A stretch of 64,000 nt of DNA from Streptomyces chromofuscus (GCF_015160875.1 NZ_CP063374.1:7071501-7135500); one strand, 5' to 3'; shown: positions 8,257-16,602, counted from the first letter of the stretch. The notes: generated by a model not told the origin, from the letters alone. Translations and numbers: made by a program.

Positions 8257-9013
8257 ACTCCGCCCCGTCGTCCACCCCGCCGGGGTGAAGGACCGGCGCA
8301 GCGGTGAGCACTGGGCGGGACGCCTCTACATGCGTGAGGTGTCGCTGCGGGTCGACCGCTACCTGGTGAACACCAGGGTCACGCCCAACCAGCTCACGTA
8401 CCTGATGACCCTCTTCGGCGTGCTCGCCGCCCCGGCCCTGCTGGTGCCGGGCGTCTGGGGCGCGGTGCTCGGCGTGGTGATGGTCCAGCTGTATCTCCTG
8501 CTGGACTGCGTCGACGGCGAGATCGCCCGCTGGAAGCAGCAGTTCTCGCTCGGCGGGGTCTACCTGGACCGGGTCGGCGCCTACCTGACCGACGCGGCCG
8601 TGCTCGTCGGCCTCGGGCTGCGCGCCGCCGACCTGTGGGGCTCCGGGCGGATCGACTGGCTGTGGGCCTTCCTCGGCACCCTGGCCGCCCTCGGCGCGAT
8701 CCTGATCAAGGCCGAGACCGACCTGGTCGGCGTCGCCCGGCACCAGGGTGGGCTGCCGCCGGTCAAGGAGGCCGCGTCCGAGCCGCGCTCCTCCGGCATG
8801 GCGCTGGCCCGCCGGGCCGCCGCGGCGCTGAAGTTCCACCGCCTGATCCTCGGCATCGAGGCGTCCCTGCTGATCCTCGCCCTGGCGATCGCGGACGCGA
8901 TGCGCGGCGACCTGTTCTTCACCCGGCTCGGCGTCGCCGTGCTCGCCGGGATCGCGCTGCTGCAGACGGTGCTGCACCTGGTCTCCATCCTCGTGTCGAG
9001 CAGGCTCCGGTGA
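8234..9013 (+). CDS. Second CDP-alcohol phosphatidyltransferase family protein, with altered catalytic motif
   Basis: A 259-residue membrane protein of the CDP-alcohol phosphotransferase family with several helices. The family motif is present but incomplete: D91-x2-D94-G-x2-A98-R99-x8-G108-x3-D112-x3-A116. Position 116, normally the fourth Asp and the proposed catalytic base, is Ala (DRVGAYLTD), while the first transferase of the operon keeps it. It starts at ATG 8234, inside the end of the dehydrogenase gene (23-bp overlap); no better start with a ribosome site is seen downstream before the conserved region. It may use another base or depend on a partner. Confidence 0.88.
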   Translation: MSRPSVAELRPVVHPAGVKDRRSGEHWAGRLYMREVSLRVDRYLVNTRVTPNQLTYLMTLFGVLAAPALLVPGVWGAVLGVVMVQLYLLLDCVDGEIARWKQQFSLGGVYLDRVGAYLTDAAVLVGLGLRAADLWGSGRIDWLWAFLGTLAALGAILIKAETDLVGVARHQGGLPPVKEAASEPRSSGMALARRAAAALKFHRLILGIEASLLILALAIADAMRGDLFFTRLGVAVLAGIALLQTVLHLVSILVSSRLR

Positions 9014-9894
9014 GCCCGGGGATGCGGGTCGGCGCGGTCGTCATCACGATGGGCAACCGTCCCGAGGAACTGCGCGCGCTGCTGGAGTCGGTCGCCAAGC
9101 AGGACGGCGACCCGGTGGACGTGGTCGTCGTCGGCAACGGCTCGCCCGTGCCCGAGGTCCCCGTCGGCGTGCGCACCGTCGAACTGCCGGAGAACCTCGG
9201 CATCCCCGGCGGCCGCAACGTCGGCATCGAGGCCTTCGGCCCCAGCGGCCGTGACGTCGACATCCTGCTGTTCCTCGACGACGACGGCCTGCTCGCCCGC
9301 ACCGACACCGCCCAGCTGTGCCGCCAGGCGTTCGAGGCCGACCCCAGGCTGGGCATCATCAGCTTCCGCATAGCCGACCCGGACACCGGCGTCACCCAGC
9401 GCCGCCACGTCCCCCGGCTGCGCGCCTCAGACCCGCTGCGCTCCTCGCGCGTGACCACCTTCCTCGGCGGCGCCAACGCGGTCCGCACCCAGGTGTTCGC
9501 CGAGGTCGGCGGCCTGCCGGACGAGTTCTTCTACGCTCACGAGGAGACCGACCTGGCCTGGCGGGCCCTCGACGCGGGCTGGCTGATCGACTACCGGTCC
9601 GACATGGTGCTCCACCATCCGACGACCGCGCCCTCCCGGCACGCGGTCTACCACCGCATGGTGGCCCGCAACCGCGTCTGGCTCGCCCGGCGCAACCTGC
9701 CGGCCGCCCTCGTCCCGGTCTACCTGGGCATCTGGCTCGCCCTGACACTGCTGCGCCGCCCTTCGCGGCCGGCCCTGCGGGCATGGTTCGGCGGCTTCCG
9801 GGAAGGCTGGACGTCGCCCTGCGGCCCCCGCCGGCCCATGAAGTGGCGTACGGTGTGGCGGCTGACTCGACTGGGCCGACCTCCTGTCATCTGA
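9010..9894 (+). CDS. Family 2 glycosyltransferase
   Basis: A 294-residue GT-A fold glycosyltransferase. It has the N-terminal strand VGAVVITMGNR, LPENLGIPGGRNVGI (the rhamnosyl/galactofuranosyl GT2 subgroup pattern), the metal-binding DDDG at about residue 91, and FYAHEETDLAWRALDAGW with the catalytic-base ED region. The C-terminal third has a hydrophobic patch (PVYLGIWLALTLL) that could associate with the membrane. The start is GTG 9010, overlapping the previous stop as GTGA; ATG 9022 is possible. It probably decorates or extends the product of the CDP-alcohol enzymes before export. The donor sugar is unknown. Confidence 0.92.
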   Translation: MSPGMRVGAVVITMGNRPEELRALLESVAKQDGDPVDVVVVGNGSPVPEVPVGVRTVELPENLGIPGGRNVGIEAFGPSGRDVDILLFLDDDGLLARTDTAQLCRQAFEADPRLGIISFRIADPDTGVTQRRHVPRLRASDPLRSSRVTTFLGGANAVRTQVFAEVGGLPDEFFYAHEETDLAWRALDAGWLIDYRSDMVLHHPTTAPSRHAVYHRMVARNRVWLARRNLPAALVPVYLGIWLALTLLRRPSRPALRAWFGGFREGWTSPCGPRRPMKWRTVWRLTRLGRPPVI

Positions 9895-9989
9895 CAAGCT
9901 CGTCCCTGAGAGCATTCGGGGCGTAACGCTCGGCTCCCGGCTGCACCCAGCCCCCAGGCCGTGCATCTCGAAGACGAAAGTTTCAACTA

Positions 9990-10919
9990 GTGAGTGAGAC
10001 CACACACGACGGCACAGTCGCGGTGACCGCGCCCGTGTCGCCCGACGAGGGACTGACCGCGGCGGAGCTCGCCGCGAAGTACGGGCTGTCCGTGAGCGGC
10101 GCCCGGCCCTCCCTCGTCGAGTACGTCCGCCAGCTCTGGGACCGGCGTCACTTCATCCTCGCCTTCTCGCGGGCGAAGCTGACCGCCCAGTACAGCCAGG
10201 CCAAGCTCGGCCAGCTGTGGCAGGTCGTCACGCCGCTGCTGAACGCGGCCGTGTACTTCTTCGTCTTCGGCGTGATCCTGGAGGCCGACCGGGGCATGCC
10301 GCGCGAGGTGTACATCCCCTTCCTGGTGACGGGGGTGTTCGTGTTCACCTTCACGCAGAGCTCGGTGATGGCGGGCGTGCGGGCGATCTCCGGCAACCTC
10401 GGCCTGGTGCGCGCGCTGCACTTCCCGCGCGCCTCGCTGCCGGTCTCCTTCGCGCTCCAGCAGCTCCAGCAGCTGCTGTTCTCGATGATCGTGCTGTTCG
10501 CCGTGACCAGTGCCTTCGGCAGCTACCCGGACCTGTCCTGGGTGCTGATCGTCCCCGCGCTGGCGCTGCAGTTCTGCTTCAACACCGGCCTCGCCCTGAT
10601 CATGGCCCGGGCCGGCGCCAGGACCCCGGACCTGGCGCAGCTGATGCCGTTCGTGATGCGCACGTGGATGTACGCCTCCGGCGTCATGTACTCCATCCCG
10701 ATCATGCTGGCCGACAAGCCGTCCTGGATCGCCAACGTTCTGCAGTGGAACCCGGCCGCGATCTACATGGACCTGATGCGGTTCGCGCTGATCGACGGCT
10801 ACGGCTCGGAGAACCTCCCGGACCACGTCTGGGCCATCGCCGGCGGCTGGGCCGTCCTGTTCGCCCTGGGCGGCTTCGTGTACTTCTGGAAGGCGGAGGA
10901 GAGGTACGGCCGTGGCTGA
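9990..10919 (+). CDS. ABC-2 type transporter permease (TagG/Wzm-like)
   Basis: A 309-residue permease with a long cytoplasmic N-terminus and six hydrophobic segments. The amphipathic entry helix and AKLTAQYSQAKLGQLW just before TM1 are typical of polysaccharide and teichoic-acid exporters (TagG, Wzm, RfbA). Such proteins flip lipid-linked glycans across the membrane together with a TagH/Wzt ATPase, which is the next gene. The start is GTG 9990 with GAAAG upstream. The 95-bp gap after the glycosyltransferase may hold a minor promoter. Partnered with the preceding enzymes, it likely exports their lipid-linked product. Confidence 0.93.
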   Translation: MSETTHDGTVAVTAPVSPDEGLTAAELAAKYGLSVSGARPSLVEYVRQLWDRRHFILAFSRAKLTAQYSQAKLGQLWQVVTPLLNAAVYFFVFGVILEADRGMPREVYIPFLVTGVFVFTFTQSSVMAGVRAISGNLGLVRALHFPRASLPVSFALQQLQQLLFSMIVLFAVTSAFGSYPDLSWVLIVPALALQFCFNTGLALIMARAGARTPDLAQLMPFVMRTWMYASGVMYSIPIMLADKPSWIANVLQWNPAAIYMDLMRFALIDGYGSENLPDHVWAIAGGWAVLFALGGFVYFWKAEERYGRG

Positions 10920-11700
10920 CCCTACGACCGAGGGACACGTCCCCACCGTCATCGCGGACGATCTGCACATCGTCTACCGCGTCAACGGCGCCAAGACCGG
11001 CAAGGGCAGCGCCACCGCCGCCCTCAGCCGCATGCTCAGGCGGGGCTCCGGCGACGACGCGCGCGGGGTGCGCAAGGTGCACGCCGTGCGCGGGGTGTCC
11101 TTCACCGCCTACCGGGGCGAGGCCATCGGCCTGATCGGCTCCAACGGCTCCGGCAAGTCGACCCTGCTGCGGGCGATCGCCGGGCTGCTGCCCGCCGAGA
11201 GCGGCAAGGTCTACACCGACGGGCAGCCCTCGCTGCTCGGGGTGAACGCGGCCCTGATGAACGACCTGACCGGTGAGCGCAACGTCATATTGGGCGGCCT
11301 GGCCATGGGCATGACCCGTGAGCAGATCAAGGAGCGCTACCAGCAGATCGTCGACTTCTCCGGCATCAACGAGAAGGGCGACTTCATCACCCTGCCGATG
11401 CGGACGTACTCCTCCGGCATGGCCGCCCGCCTGCGCTTCTCCATCGCCGCGGCCAAGGACCACGACGTCCTGATGATCGACGAGGCCCTCGCCACCGGCG
11501 ACCGCAAGTTCCAGAAGCGCTCCGAGGAGCGCATCCGCGAGCTGCGCAAGCAGGCCGGCACGGTGTTCCTGGTCAGCCACAACAACAAGTCGATCCGCGA
11601 CACCTGCGACCGCGTGCTGTGGCTGGAGCGGGGCGAGCTGCGCATGGACGGACCCACCGACGAGGTCCTCAAGGAGTACGAGAAGTTCACGGGCAAGTAG
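10912..11700 (+). CDS. ABC transporter ATP-binding protein (TagH/Wzt-like)
   Basis: A 262-residue ATPase subunit. Walker A GSNGSGKST is at residues 76-84, the signature YSSGMAARL at about 166, and Walker B VLMIDEALATGD at about 186 with the catalytic Glu. The switch His lies in FLVSHNNKSI. The motif YSSGM with DEAL-x-x-GD is characteristic of polysaccharide and teichoic-acid exporters rather than solute importers. No extra C-terminal carbohydrate-binding domain is present. GTG 10912 overlaps the permease by 8 bp. It is the last gene of the operon; a strong hairpin follows 11 bases after the stop. Confidence 0.94.
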   Translation: MADPTTEGHVPTVIADDLHIVYRVNGAKTGKGSATAALSRMLRRGSGDDARGVRKVHAVRGVSFTAYRGEAIGLIGSNGSGKSTLLRAIAGLLPAESGKVYTDGQPSLLGVNAALMNDLTGERNVILGGLAMGMTREQIKERYQQIVDFSGINEKGDFITLPMRTYSSGMAARLRFSIAAAKDHDVLMIDEALATGDRKFQKRSEERIRELRKQAGTVFLVSHNNKSIRDTCDRVLWLERGELRMDGPTDEVLKEYEKFTGK

Positions 11701-11710
11701 AAAGCCGTTC

Positions 11711-11743
11711 AGGGCTCTGCCGGAACTGCTCCGGCAGAGCCCT
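11711..11743. terminator. Rho-independent-type hairpin after the ABC exporter operon
   Basis: A perfect 13-bp stem, AGGGCTCTGCCGG pairing with CCGGCAGAGCCCT around a 7-base loop. It starts 11 bases after the stop of the ATPase gene. There is no T-run, as is usual for actinobacterial terminators. It separates the exporter operon from the hopanoid operon. Confidence 0.85.
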
Positions 11744-12020
11744 GCGTCGTCGGCAAAGGGCACCTGTGCCGCCCGCAAAGGAAACGTCAACTCTGGTTGG
11801 GCGTAGGAATCTTGAAGCCAATCGGTGTGTTCTTGTGATGCGCTGGACACCCCCTCGGTCCGCGCCGCGCTGTACAACGTAAGCTGTACCGGTGCCGAAA
11901 CACGGCAAGTAGGGCGATAATGCGCGACACCCGCCCCCGGGGCCGCCACCGGAACACCGGGCGGCGTGTCCGAAATAGTGCGTATTGGGTCGGCAGTGTA
12001 GAACGGGAGATGTGACGGCA
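11744..12020 (+). promoter_or_regulatory. Upstream region of the hopanoid operon
   Basis: About 280 bp without a convincing gene, followed by the hpnC leader. A possible -10 element GATAAT lies at 11916-11921, but the matching -35 position reads only TGCCGA. The octamer-like GCTGTAC occurs twice around 11870-11890. Translation signals begin at GGGAG near 12005. The promoter type cannot be assigned. Confidence 0.35.
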
Positions 12021-12086
12021 ATGGCTACGGAAACTCCCCAGCTCCGCGAAGCATGTGCCGTCCCCGCCCTGGGCAGCGAACGGTGA
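12021..12086 (+). CDS. Candidate 21-codon leader ORF upstream of hpnC
   Basis: An ATG at 12021, with GGGAG 11 bases ahead, opens a 21-codon frame (MATETPQLREA to ALGSER). Its TGA overlaps the GTG start of hpnC as GTGA. The arrangement copies the coupled overlaps elsewhere in the operon, and hpnC itself has no good ribosome site of its own. The leader may therefore deliver ribosomes to hpnC. It could equally be chance, or the true hpnC start could differ. Confidence 0.4.
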   Translation: MATETPQLREACAVPALGSER

Positions 12087-12985
12087 CGGGAACCGCCACG
12101 ACGCGCACGGACGACCCGGAGCGCGCGACCCTCGACAAGGCCACCTCCGAGAACTTCCCCGTGGCCCCGTTCTTCCTGCCCAGAGCCTGGCGCACCGACC
12201 TCATGGCCGTCTACGGCTTCGCCCGCCTCGTCGACGACATCGGCGACGGCGACCTCGCCCCCGGCGGCGCCGACGCCCGCCTGCTCGGCGTGTCGCCCGA
12301 GCGGGCCGAGGACCGGCTCGCCCTGCTGGACGCCTTCGAGGCCGACCTGCGCCGCGTCTTCGACTCGACCCCGCGCCACCCCCTGCTGCGCCGGCTCCAG
12401 CCGACCGTCCGCCGCCACTCGCTCACCCCCGAGCCGTTCCTGGGCCTGATCGCCGCAAACCGCCAGGACCAGCTCGTCAAGCGGTACGAGACCTACGACG
12501 ACCTCCTCGCTTACTGCGAACTGTCCGCGAACCCCGTGGGCCGGCTCGTGCTGGCCGTGACCGGCACCTCCACCCCCGAGCGGATCCGCCGCTCGGACGC
12601 GATCTGCACGGCCCTGCAGATCGTCGAGCACCTCCAGGACGTCGCCGAGGACCTCGCCCGTGACCGCATCTACCTGCCTGCCGAGGACATGAAACGTTTC
12701 CACGTCCAGGAGGCGGATCTCGCCGCGGCGACCGCCGGCGCGTCGGTGCGCGCACTGGTCGCCCACGAAGCACAACGCGCCCGCGACCTCCTGAATGAAG
12801 GCGCCCCCCTCGTGGGTAGCGTCCACGGCAGGCTGAGGCTGTTGCTCGCGGGATTCGTGGCGGGGGGAAGGGCGGCCGTCCAGGCGATCGCCGCCGCCGA
12901 CCACGACGTACTTCCCGGCCCGCCCCGACCCGGCAAGCTCCGGTTGCTGCGTGAGGTGGGCGTGACCCTGCGAGGAGAGGGGTGA
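12083..12985 (+). CDS. hpnC: Hydroxysqualene synthase HpnC
   Basis: A 300-residue trans-isoprenyl synthase of the squalene/phytoene synthase family and first gene of the hopanoid operon. The first Asp-rich site VDDIGDGD is near residues 50-57 and the second, EDLARDRIYLP, near 190. YGFARLVDDIGD and NPVGRLVLAV are typical of HpnC. In the three-enzyme bacterial route HpnD makes presqualene diphosphate, HpnC turns it into hydroxysqualene and HpnE reduces this to squalene. The start is GTG 12083, overlapping the small leader ORF; the longer frame from 12053 lacks a ribosome site. It overlaps hpnD by four bases. Confidence 0.93.
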   Translation: MTGTATTRTDDPERATLDKATSENFPVAPFFLPRAWRTDLMAVYGFARLVDDIGDGDLAPGGADARLLGVSPERAEDRLALLDAFEADLRRVFDSTPRHPLLRRLQPTVRRHSLTPEPFLGLIAANRQDQLVKRYETYDDLLAYCELSANPVGRLVLAVTGTSTPERIRRSDAICTALQIVEHLQDVAEDLARDRIYLPAEDMKRFHVQEADLAAATAGASVRALVAHEAQRARDLLNEGAPLVGSVHGRLRLLLAGFVAGGRAAVQAIAAADHDVLPGPPRPGKLRLLREVGVTLRGEG

Positions 12986-13932
12986 TCCGGAGCGTGGAGT
13001 CTGCGCCACACGTGTCCGCACCGGTACTCGCCGCCTACAGCTACTGCGAGGCCGTCACCGGGCAGCAGGCCCGGAACTTCGCCTACGGCATCAGACTGCT
13101 GCCGGCGCCCAAGCGCCGCGCGATGTCGGCGCTGTACGCGTTCTCCCGGCGGGTCGACGACATCGGCGACGGCGCGCTCACCGACGACGTGAAGTTCGCC
13201 CGGCTCCAGGAGACCCGCTCGCTGCTCACCCGCATCCGCGAGGACGCGGTCGGCGAGGACGACACCGACCCGGTCGGCGTCGCCCTCGCCCATGCCGCCC
13301 GGCACTTCCCGATCCCGCTGGACGGCCTGGACGAACTGATCGACGGCGTCCTGATGGACGTCCGCGGCGAGACCTACGAGACCTGGGACGACCTGAAGGC
13401 CTACTGCCGCTGCGTGGCCGGTGCCATCGGCCGGCTCTCGCTCGGCGTGTTCGGCACGGAACCGGGGGCCCGTGGCGCCGAGCGCGCGCCCGAGTACGCC
13501 GACACGCTCGGGCTTGCGCTCCAGCTCACCAACATCCTGCGGGACGTCCGCGAGGACGCCGTCGGCGGGCGCACCTACCTGCCCGCCGACGACCTGGCCA
13601 AGTTCGGCTGCTCGGCCGGGTTCGGCGGGCCGAACCCACCGGAGGGTTCCGACTTCGTGGGCCTCGTGCACTTCGAGGTGCGCCGCGCCCGCGCCCTGTT
13701 CGCCGAGGGCTACCAACTGCTGCCCATGCTCGACCGGCGCAGCGGCGCCTGCGTCGCCGCCATGGCCGGCATCTACCGCCGCCTCCTCGACCGCATCGAG
13801 CGCGACCCCGAGGCGGTGCTGCGCGGCCGGGTCTCGCTGCCCGGACGCGAGAAGGCCTACGTCGCCGTGCGCGGCCTGTCCGGTCTGGACGCCCGGCACG
13901 TCACCCGACGGGTCGTCAGGAGGCGCGCCTGA
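12982..13932 (+). CDS. hpnD: Presqualene diphosphate synthase HpnD
   Basis: A 316-residue squalene/phytoene synthase family enzyme that condenses two farnesyl diphosphates to presqualene diphosphate. It has RRVDDIGDG at about residues 56-64, QLTNILRDVREDAVGGRTYLP with the second Asp-rich motif at about 188-192, and YAFSRRVDD, the usual HpnD signature. The start is GTG 12982 behind AGGAGAGG, in a GTGA overlap with hpnC. It is followed by a tiny ORF that starts within its stop codon (TGATG). Confidence 0.94.
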   Translation: MIRSVESAPHVSAPVLAAYSYCEAVTGQQARNFAYGIRLLPAPKRRAMSALYAFSRRVDDIGDGALTDDVKFARLQETRSLLTRIREDAVGEDDTDPVGVALAHAARHFPIPLDGLDELIDGVLMDVRGETYETWDDLKAYCRCVAGAIGRLSLGVFGTEPGARGAERAPEYADTLGLALQLTNILRDVREDAVGGRTYLPADDLAKFGCSAGFGGPNPPEGSDFVGLVHFEVRRARALFAEGYQLLPMLDRRSGACVAAMAGIYRRLLDRIERDPEAVLRGRVSLPGREKAYVAVRGLSGLDARHVTRRVVRRRA

Positions 13933-14072
13933 TGGACACCGCGGAGCACAGTGACGCCGACGGCGACAAGCGGCAGGCAACCCTCCGCCGCCGGGTCGCG
14001 TCCCTGACTGCAACGGCCTGCCGGGGCGCGTCCCCGTGCCGCGGCGGGTGCGCAGGGGAGGGTGCGCGATGA
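13932..14072 (+). CDS. Small 46-residue protein between hpnD and hpnE
   Basis: An ATG overlapping the hpnD stop (TGATG) opens a 46-codon frame whose TGA overlaps the hpnE start (ATGA), so it fits exactly into the coupled chain. The product (MDTAEHSDADGDKRQATLRR..., ending CAGEGAR) is basic in the middle. It has three cysteines (C30, C36, C40) and no membrane helix. A small ORF in this place, with the DKRxATLRRR core, is in my memory a recurring feature of Streptomyces hopanoid clusters (possibly DUF6380). The function is unknown; it could be a coupling spacer or a small partner of the squalene enzymes. Confidence 0.65.
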   Translation: MDTAEHSDADGDKRQATLRRRVASLTATACRGASPCRGGCAGEGAR

Positions 14073-15469
14073 CGGACGGCATGCGGTCCGGGCCCGCACG
14101 GGAGACGGTGGTGGTCGGCGGAGGGCTCGCCGGAATCACCGCCGCGCTCGCGCTCGCCGACGCCGGGGTGCGCGTCACCCTGCTCGAAGGCAGGCCGAGA
14201 CTCGGCGGCCTGGCCTTCTCCTTCCAGCGCGGCGAGCTGACCGTCGACAACGGCCAGCACGTCTATCTGCGCTGCTGCACCGCCTACCGCTGGTTCCTCG
14301 ACCGGATCAACGGCGCGGCGCTGGCTCCGCTGCAGGATCGTCTCGACGTGCCCGTTCTCGACGTCACCAGGCCCGAGGGCCGGCGGCTCGGCAGGCTGCG
14401 CCGGGACGCGCTGCCGGTGCCCCTGCATCTGGGGCGCAGCCTCGCGACGTACCCGCATCTCTCACTCGCCGAGCGCGCCAGGGTCGGCCGGGCCGCGCTC
14501 GCGCTCAAGGGCCTCGACCTCACCGATCCGACGCTGGACGCACAGGACTTCGGCAGCTGGCTGACCGCGCACGGTCAGTCGGCGCGTGCCGTGGAGGCCC
14601 TGTGGGACCTGGTCGGGGTCGCCACCCTCAACGCGGTCGCGGGCGACGCCTCCCTGGGGCTCGCCGCGATGGTGTTCAAGACCGGTCTGCTGTCCGACCC
14701 GGGCGCCGCCGACATCGGCTGGGCGCGTGTCCCGCTGGGTGAACTGCACGACCGGCTGGCCCGCAGGGCGCTCGACTCCGCCGGCGTTCGTACCAGGATC
14801 CGTTCACGCGTCACCTCCATCTCCCCACTCGACAACGGCCGTTGGCGGGTCCAGGTTCCCGGCGAGGTCGTCGACACGGACGCGATCGTGCTCGCCGTGC
14901 CCCAGCGCGAGACCTACGACCTGCTGCCGCAGGGCGCGCTCGACGACCCGGAGCGGCTGCTGCGCATCGGCACCGCGCCGATCCTCAACATCCACGTCGT
15001 CTACGACCGCAAGGTCGTCGGCACACCCTTCCTCACAGCGCTCGGCACACCCGTGCAGTGGGTCTTCGACCGCACCGACGCCTCCGGGCTCACGAGCGGC
15101 CAGTACCTCGCGCTGTCGCAGTCGGCCGCGCAGGACGAGATCGACGCGCCCGTGGCCGCGCTGCGCGAGCGGTACCTGCCCGAACTGGAGCGCCTGCTGC
15201 CGTCGGCCCGCGGCGCCGAGGTGAAGGACTTCTTCGTGACCAGGGAGCGCACCGCGACCTTCGCTCCCGCCCCCGGCGTCGGACGGCTGCGGCCCGGCGC
15301 CCGTACCAAGGCATCCGGCCTGTACCTGGCCGGAGCGTGGACCGCCACCGGGTGGCCCGCGACCATGGAGAGTGCGGTCCGCAGTGGCATCGGCGCGGCG
15401 GACGCCGCGTTGCGTGCCCTCGGCCGGCCCCGCCCCCGCCATCTCTTCGACGTCGAGGAGGCGGCGTGA
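14069..15469 (+). CDS. hpnE: Squalene-associated FAD-dependent desaturase HpnE
   Basis: A 466-residue flavoprotein of the phytoene desaturase/amine oxidase fold. The N-terminal Rossmann motif VVVGGGLAGITAALALADAG is at about residues 14-33, then EGRPRLGGLAFSF, which binds the FAD ribose. The C-terminal LAGAWTATGWPATMESAVRS closes the FAD site. It performs the last reduction, hydroxysqualene to squalene. ATG 14069 overlaps the small ORF by four bases. Downstream genes continue in the same direction. Confidence 0.93.
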   Translation: MTDGMRSGPARETVVVGGGLAGITAALALADAGVRVTLLEGRPRLGGLAFSFQRGELTVDNGQHVYLRCCTAYRWFLDRINGAALAPLQDRLDVPVLDVTRPEGRRLGRLRRDALPVPLHLGRSLATYPHLSLAERARVGRAALALKGLDLTDPTLDAQDFGSWLTAHGQSARAVEALWDLVGVATLNAVAGDASLGLAAMVFKTGLLSDPGAADIGWARVPLGELHDRLARRALDSAGVRTRIRSRVTSISPLDNGRWRVQVPGEVVDTDAIVLAVPQRETYDLLPQGALDDPERLLRIGTAPILNIHVVYDRKVVGTPFLTALGTPVQWVFDRTDASGLTSGQYLALSQSAAQDEIDAPVAALRERYLPELERLLPSARGAEVKDFFVTRERTATFAPAPGVGRLRPGARTKASGLYLAGAWTATGWPATMESAVRSGIGAADAALRALGRPRPRHLFDVEEAA

Positions 15470-15528
15470 CGACCGAGCGGCGCGCGGCAGGCCCCCGCAC
15501 CTTTGGTACCGCAACAAGAGGAGAGACT

Positions 15529-16602
15529 GTGCCCACTGTGCCCCCGGCCTCGAAGGCCGCTCGAGAGACCGCGGCGGACGTGGCCGCGCTCCTGGAGCGC
15601 GGCCGGACCCTGGCCACACCGGTACTGCGGGCGGCCGTCGACCGCCTCGCGTCTCCCATGGACACCGTCGCCGCCTACCACTTCGGCTGGATCGACGCCG
15701 CCGGCAACCCTGCCGACGGCGACGGCGGCAAGGCCGTGCGCCCCGCACTCGCCGTGCTGTCCGCCGAGGTCACCGGGCGTGCGCCCGAGGTCGGCATCCC
15801 CGGGGCGGTCGCGGTCGAACTGGTCCACAACTTCTCGCTGCTGCACGACGACCTGATGGACGGCGACGAACAGCGCCGGCACCGCGACACCGTGTGGAAG
15901 GTGCACGGACCCGCCCAGGCGATCCTGGTCGGCGACGCCCTGTTCGCGCTGGCCAACGAGATCCTGCTGGAACTCGGCACCGTCGAGGCGGGCCGCGCCA
16001 CCCGCCGCCTGACCACCGCGACCCGTGCCCTGATCGACGGCCAGGCCCAGGACATCTCCTACGAGCACCGCGACCGCGTCAGCGTCGAGGAGTGCCTGGA
16101 GATGGAGGGCAACAAGACCGGCGCCCTGCTGGCCTGCGCCAGCTCCATCGGCGCCGTGCTCGGGGGCGCGGACGACCGCACCGCCGACACCCTGGAGAAG
16201 TACGGCTACCACCTGGGCCTGGCCTTCCAGGCCGTCGACGACCTCCTCGGCATCTGGGGCGACCCGGAGGCCACCGGCAAGCAGACCTGGAGCGATCTGC
16301 GCCAGCGCAAGAAGTCCCTGCCGGTCGTCGCCGCGCTCGCGGCCGGGGGCGGCGCCTCCGAGCAGCTCGCCGAGCTGCTCGCCGCCGACGCCAAGAGCAG
16401 CGACGTCGAGACCTTCTCCGAGGAGGAGTTCGCCGCCCGCGCCGCCCTGATCGAGCAGGCCGGCGGCCGCGAGTGGACCGCCGAGGAAGCCCGCCGTCAG
16501 CACACCATCGCCATCGAAGCCCTCGACGCCGTCGACATGCCCGACCGGGTGCGGGACCGGTTCGCGGCGCTCGCCGACTTCGTCGTCGTACGAAAGAGAT
16601 GA
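15529..16602 (+). CDS. Polyprenyl diphosphate synthase (short-chain type)
   Basis: A 357-residue trans-prenyltransferase. The first Asp-rich motif is HDDLMDGD with Phe five residues ahead (NFSLLHDD), a feature of short-chain (C15-C20) enzymes. The second is FQAVDDLLGIWGD, the Gly-ending form common in actinobacteria. It most likely supplies farnesyl diphosphate for squalene. The start chosen is GTG 15529, five bases after GAGGAG; an in-frame GTG at 15466 overlapping the hpnE stop would add 21 residues of low-complexity sequence. A 119-bp gap follows before shc. Confidence 0.9.
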   Translation: MPTVPPASKAARETAADVAALLERGRTLATPVLRAAVDRLASPMDTVAAYHFGWIDAAGNPADGDGGKAVRPALAVLSAEVTGRAPEVGIPGAVAVELVHNFSLLHDDLMDGDEQRRHRDTVWKVHGPAQAILVGDALFALANEILLELGTVEAGRATRRLTTATRALIDGQAQDISYEHRDRVSVEECLEMEGNKTGALLACASSIGAVLGGADDRTADTLEKYGYHLGLAFQAVDDLLGIWGDPEATGKQTWSDLRQRKKSLPVVAALAAGGGASEQLAELLAADAKSSDVETFSEEEFAARAALIEQAGGREWTAEEARRQHTIAIEALDAVDMPDRVRDRFAALADFVVVRKR

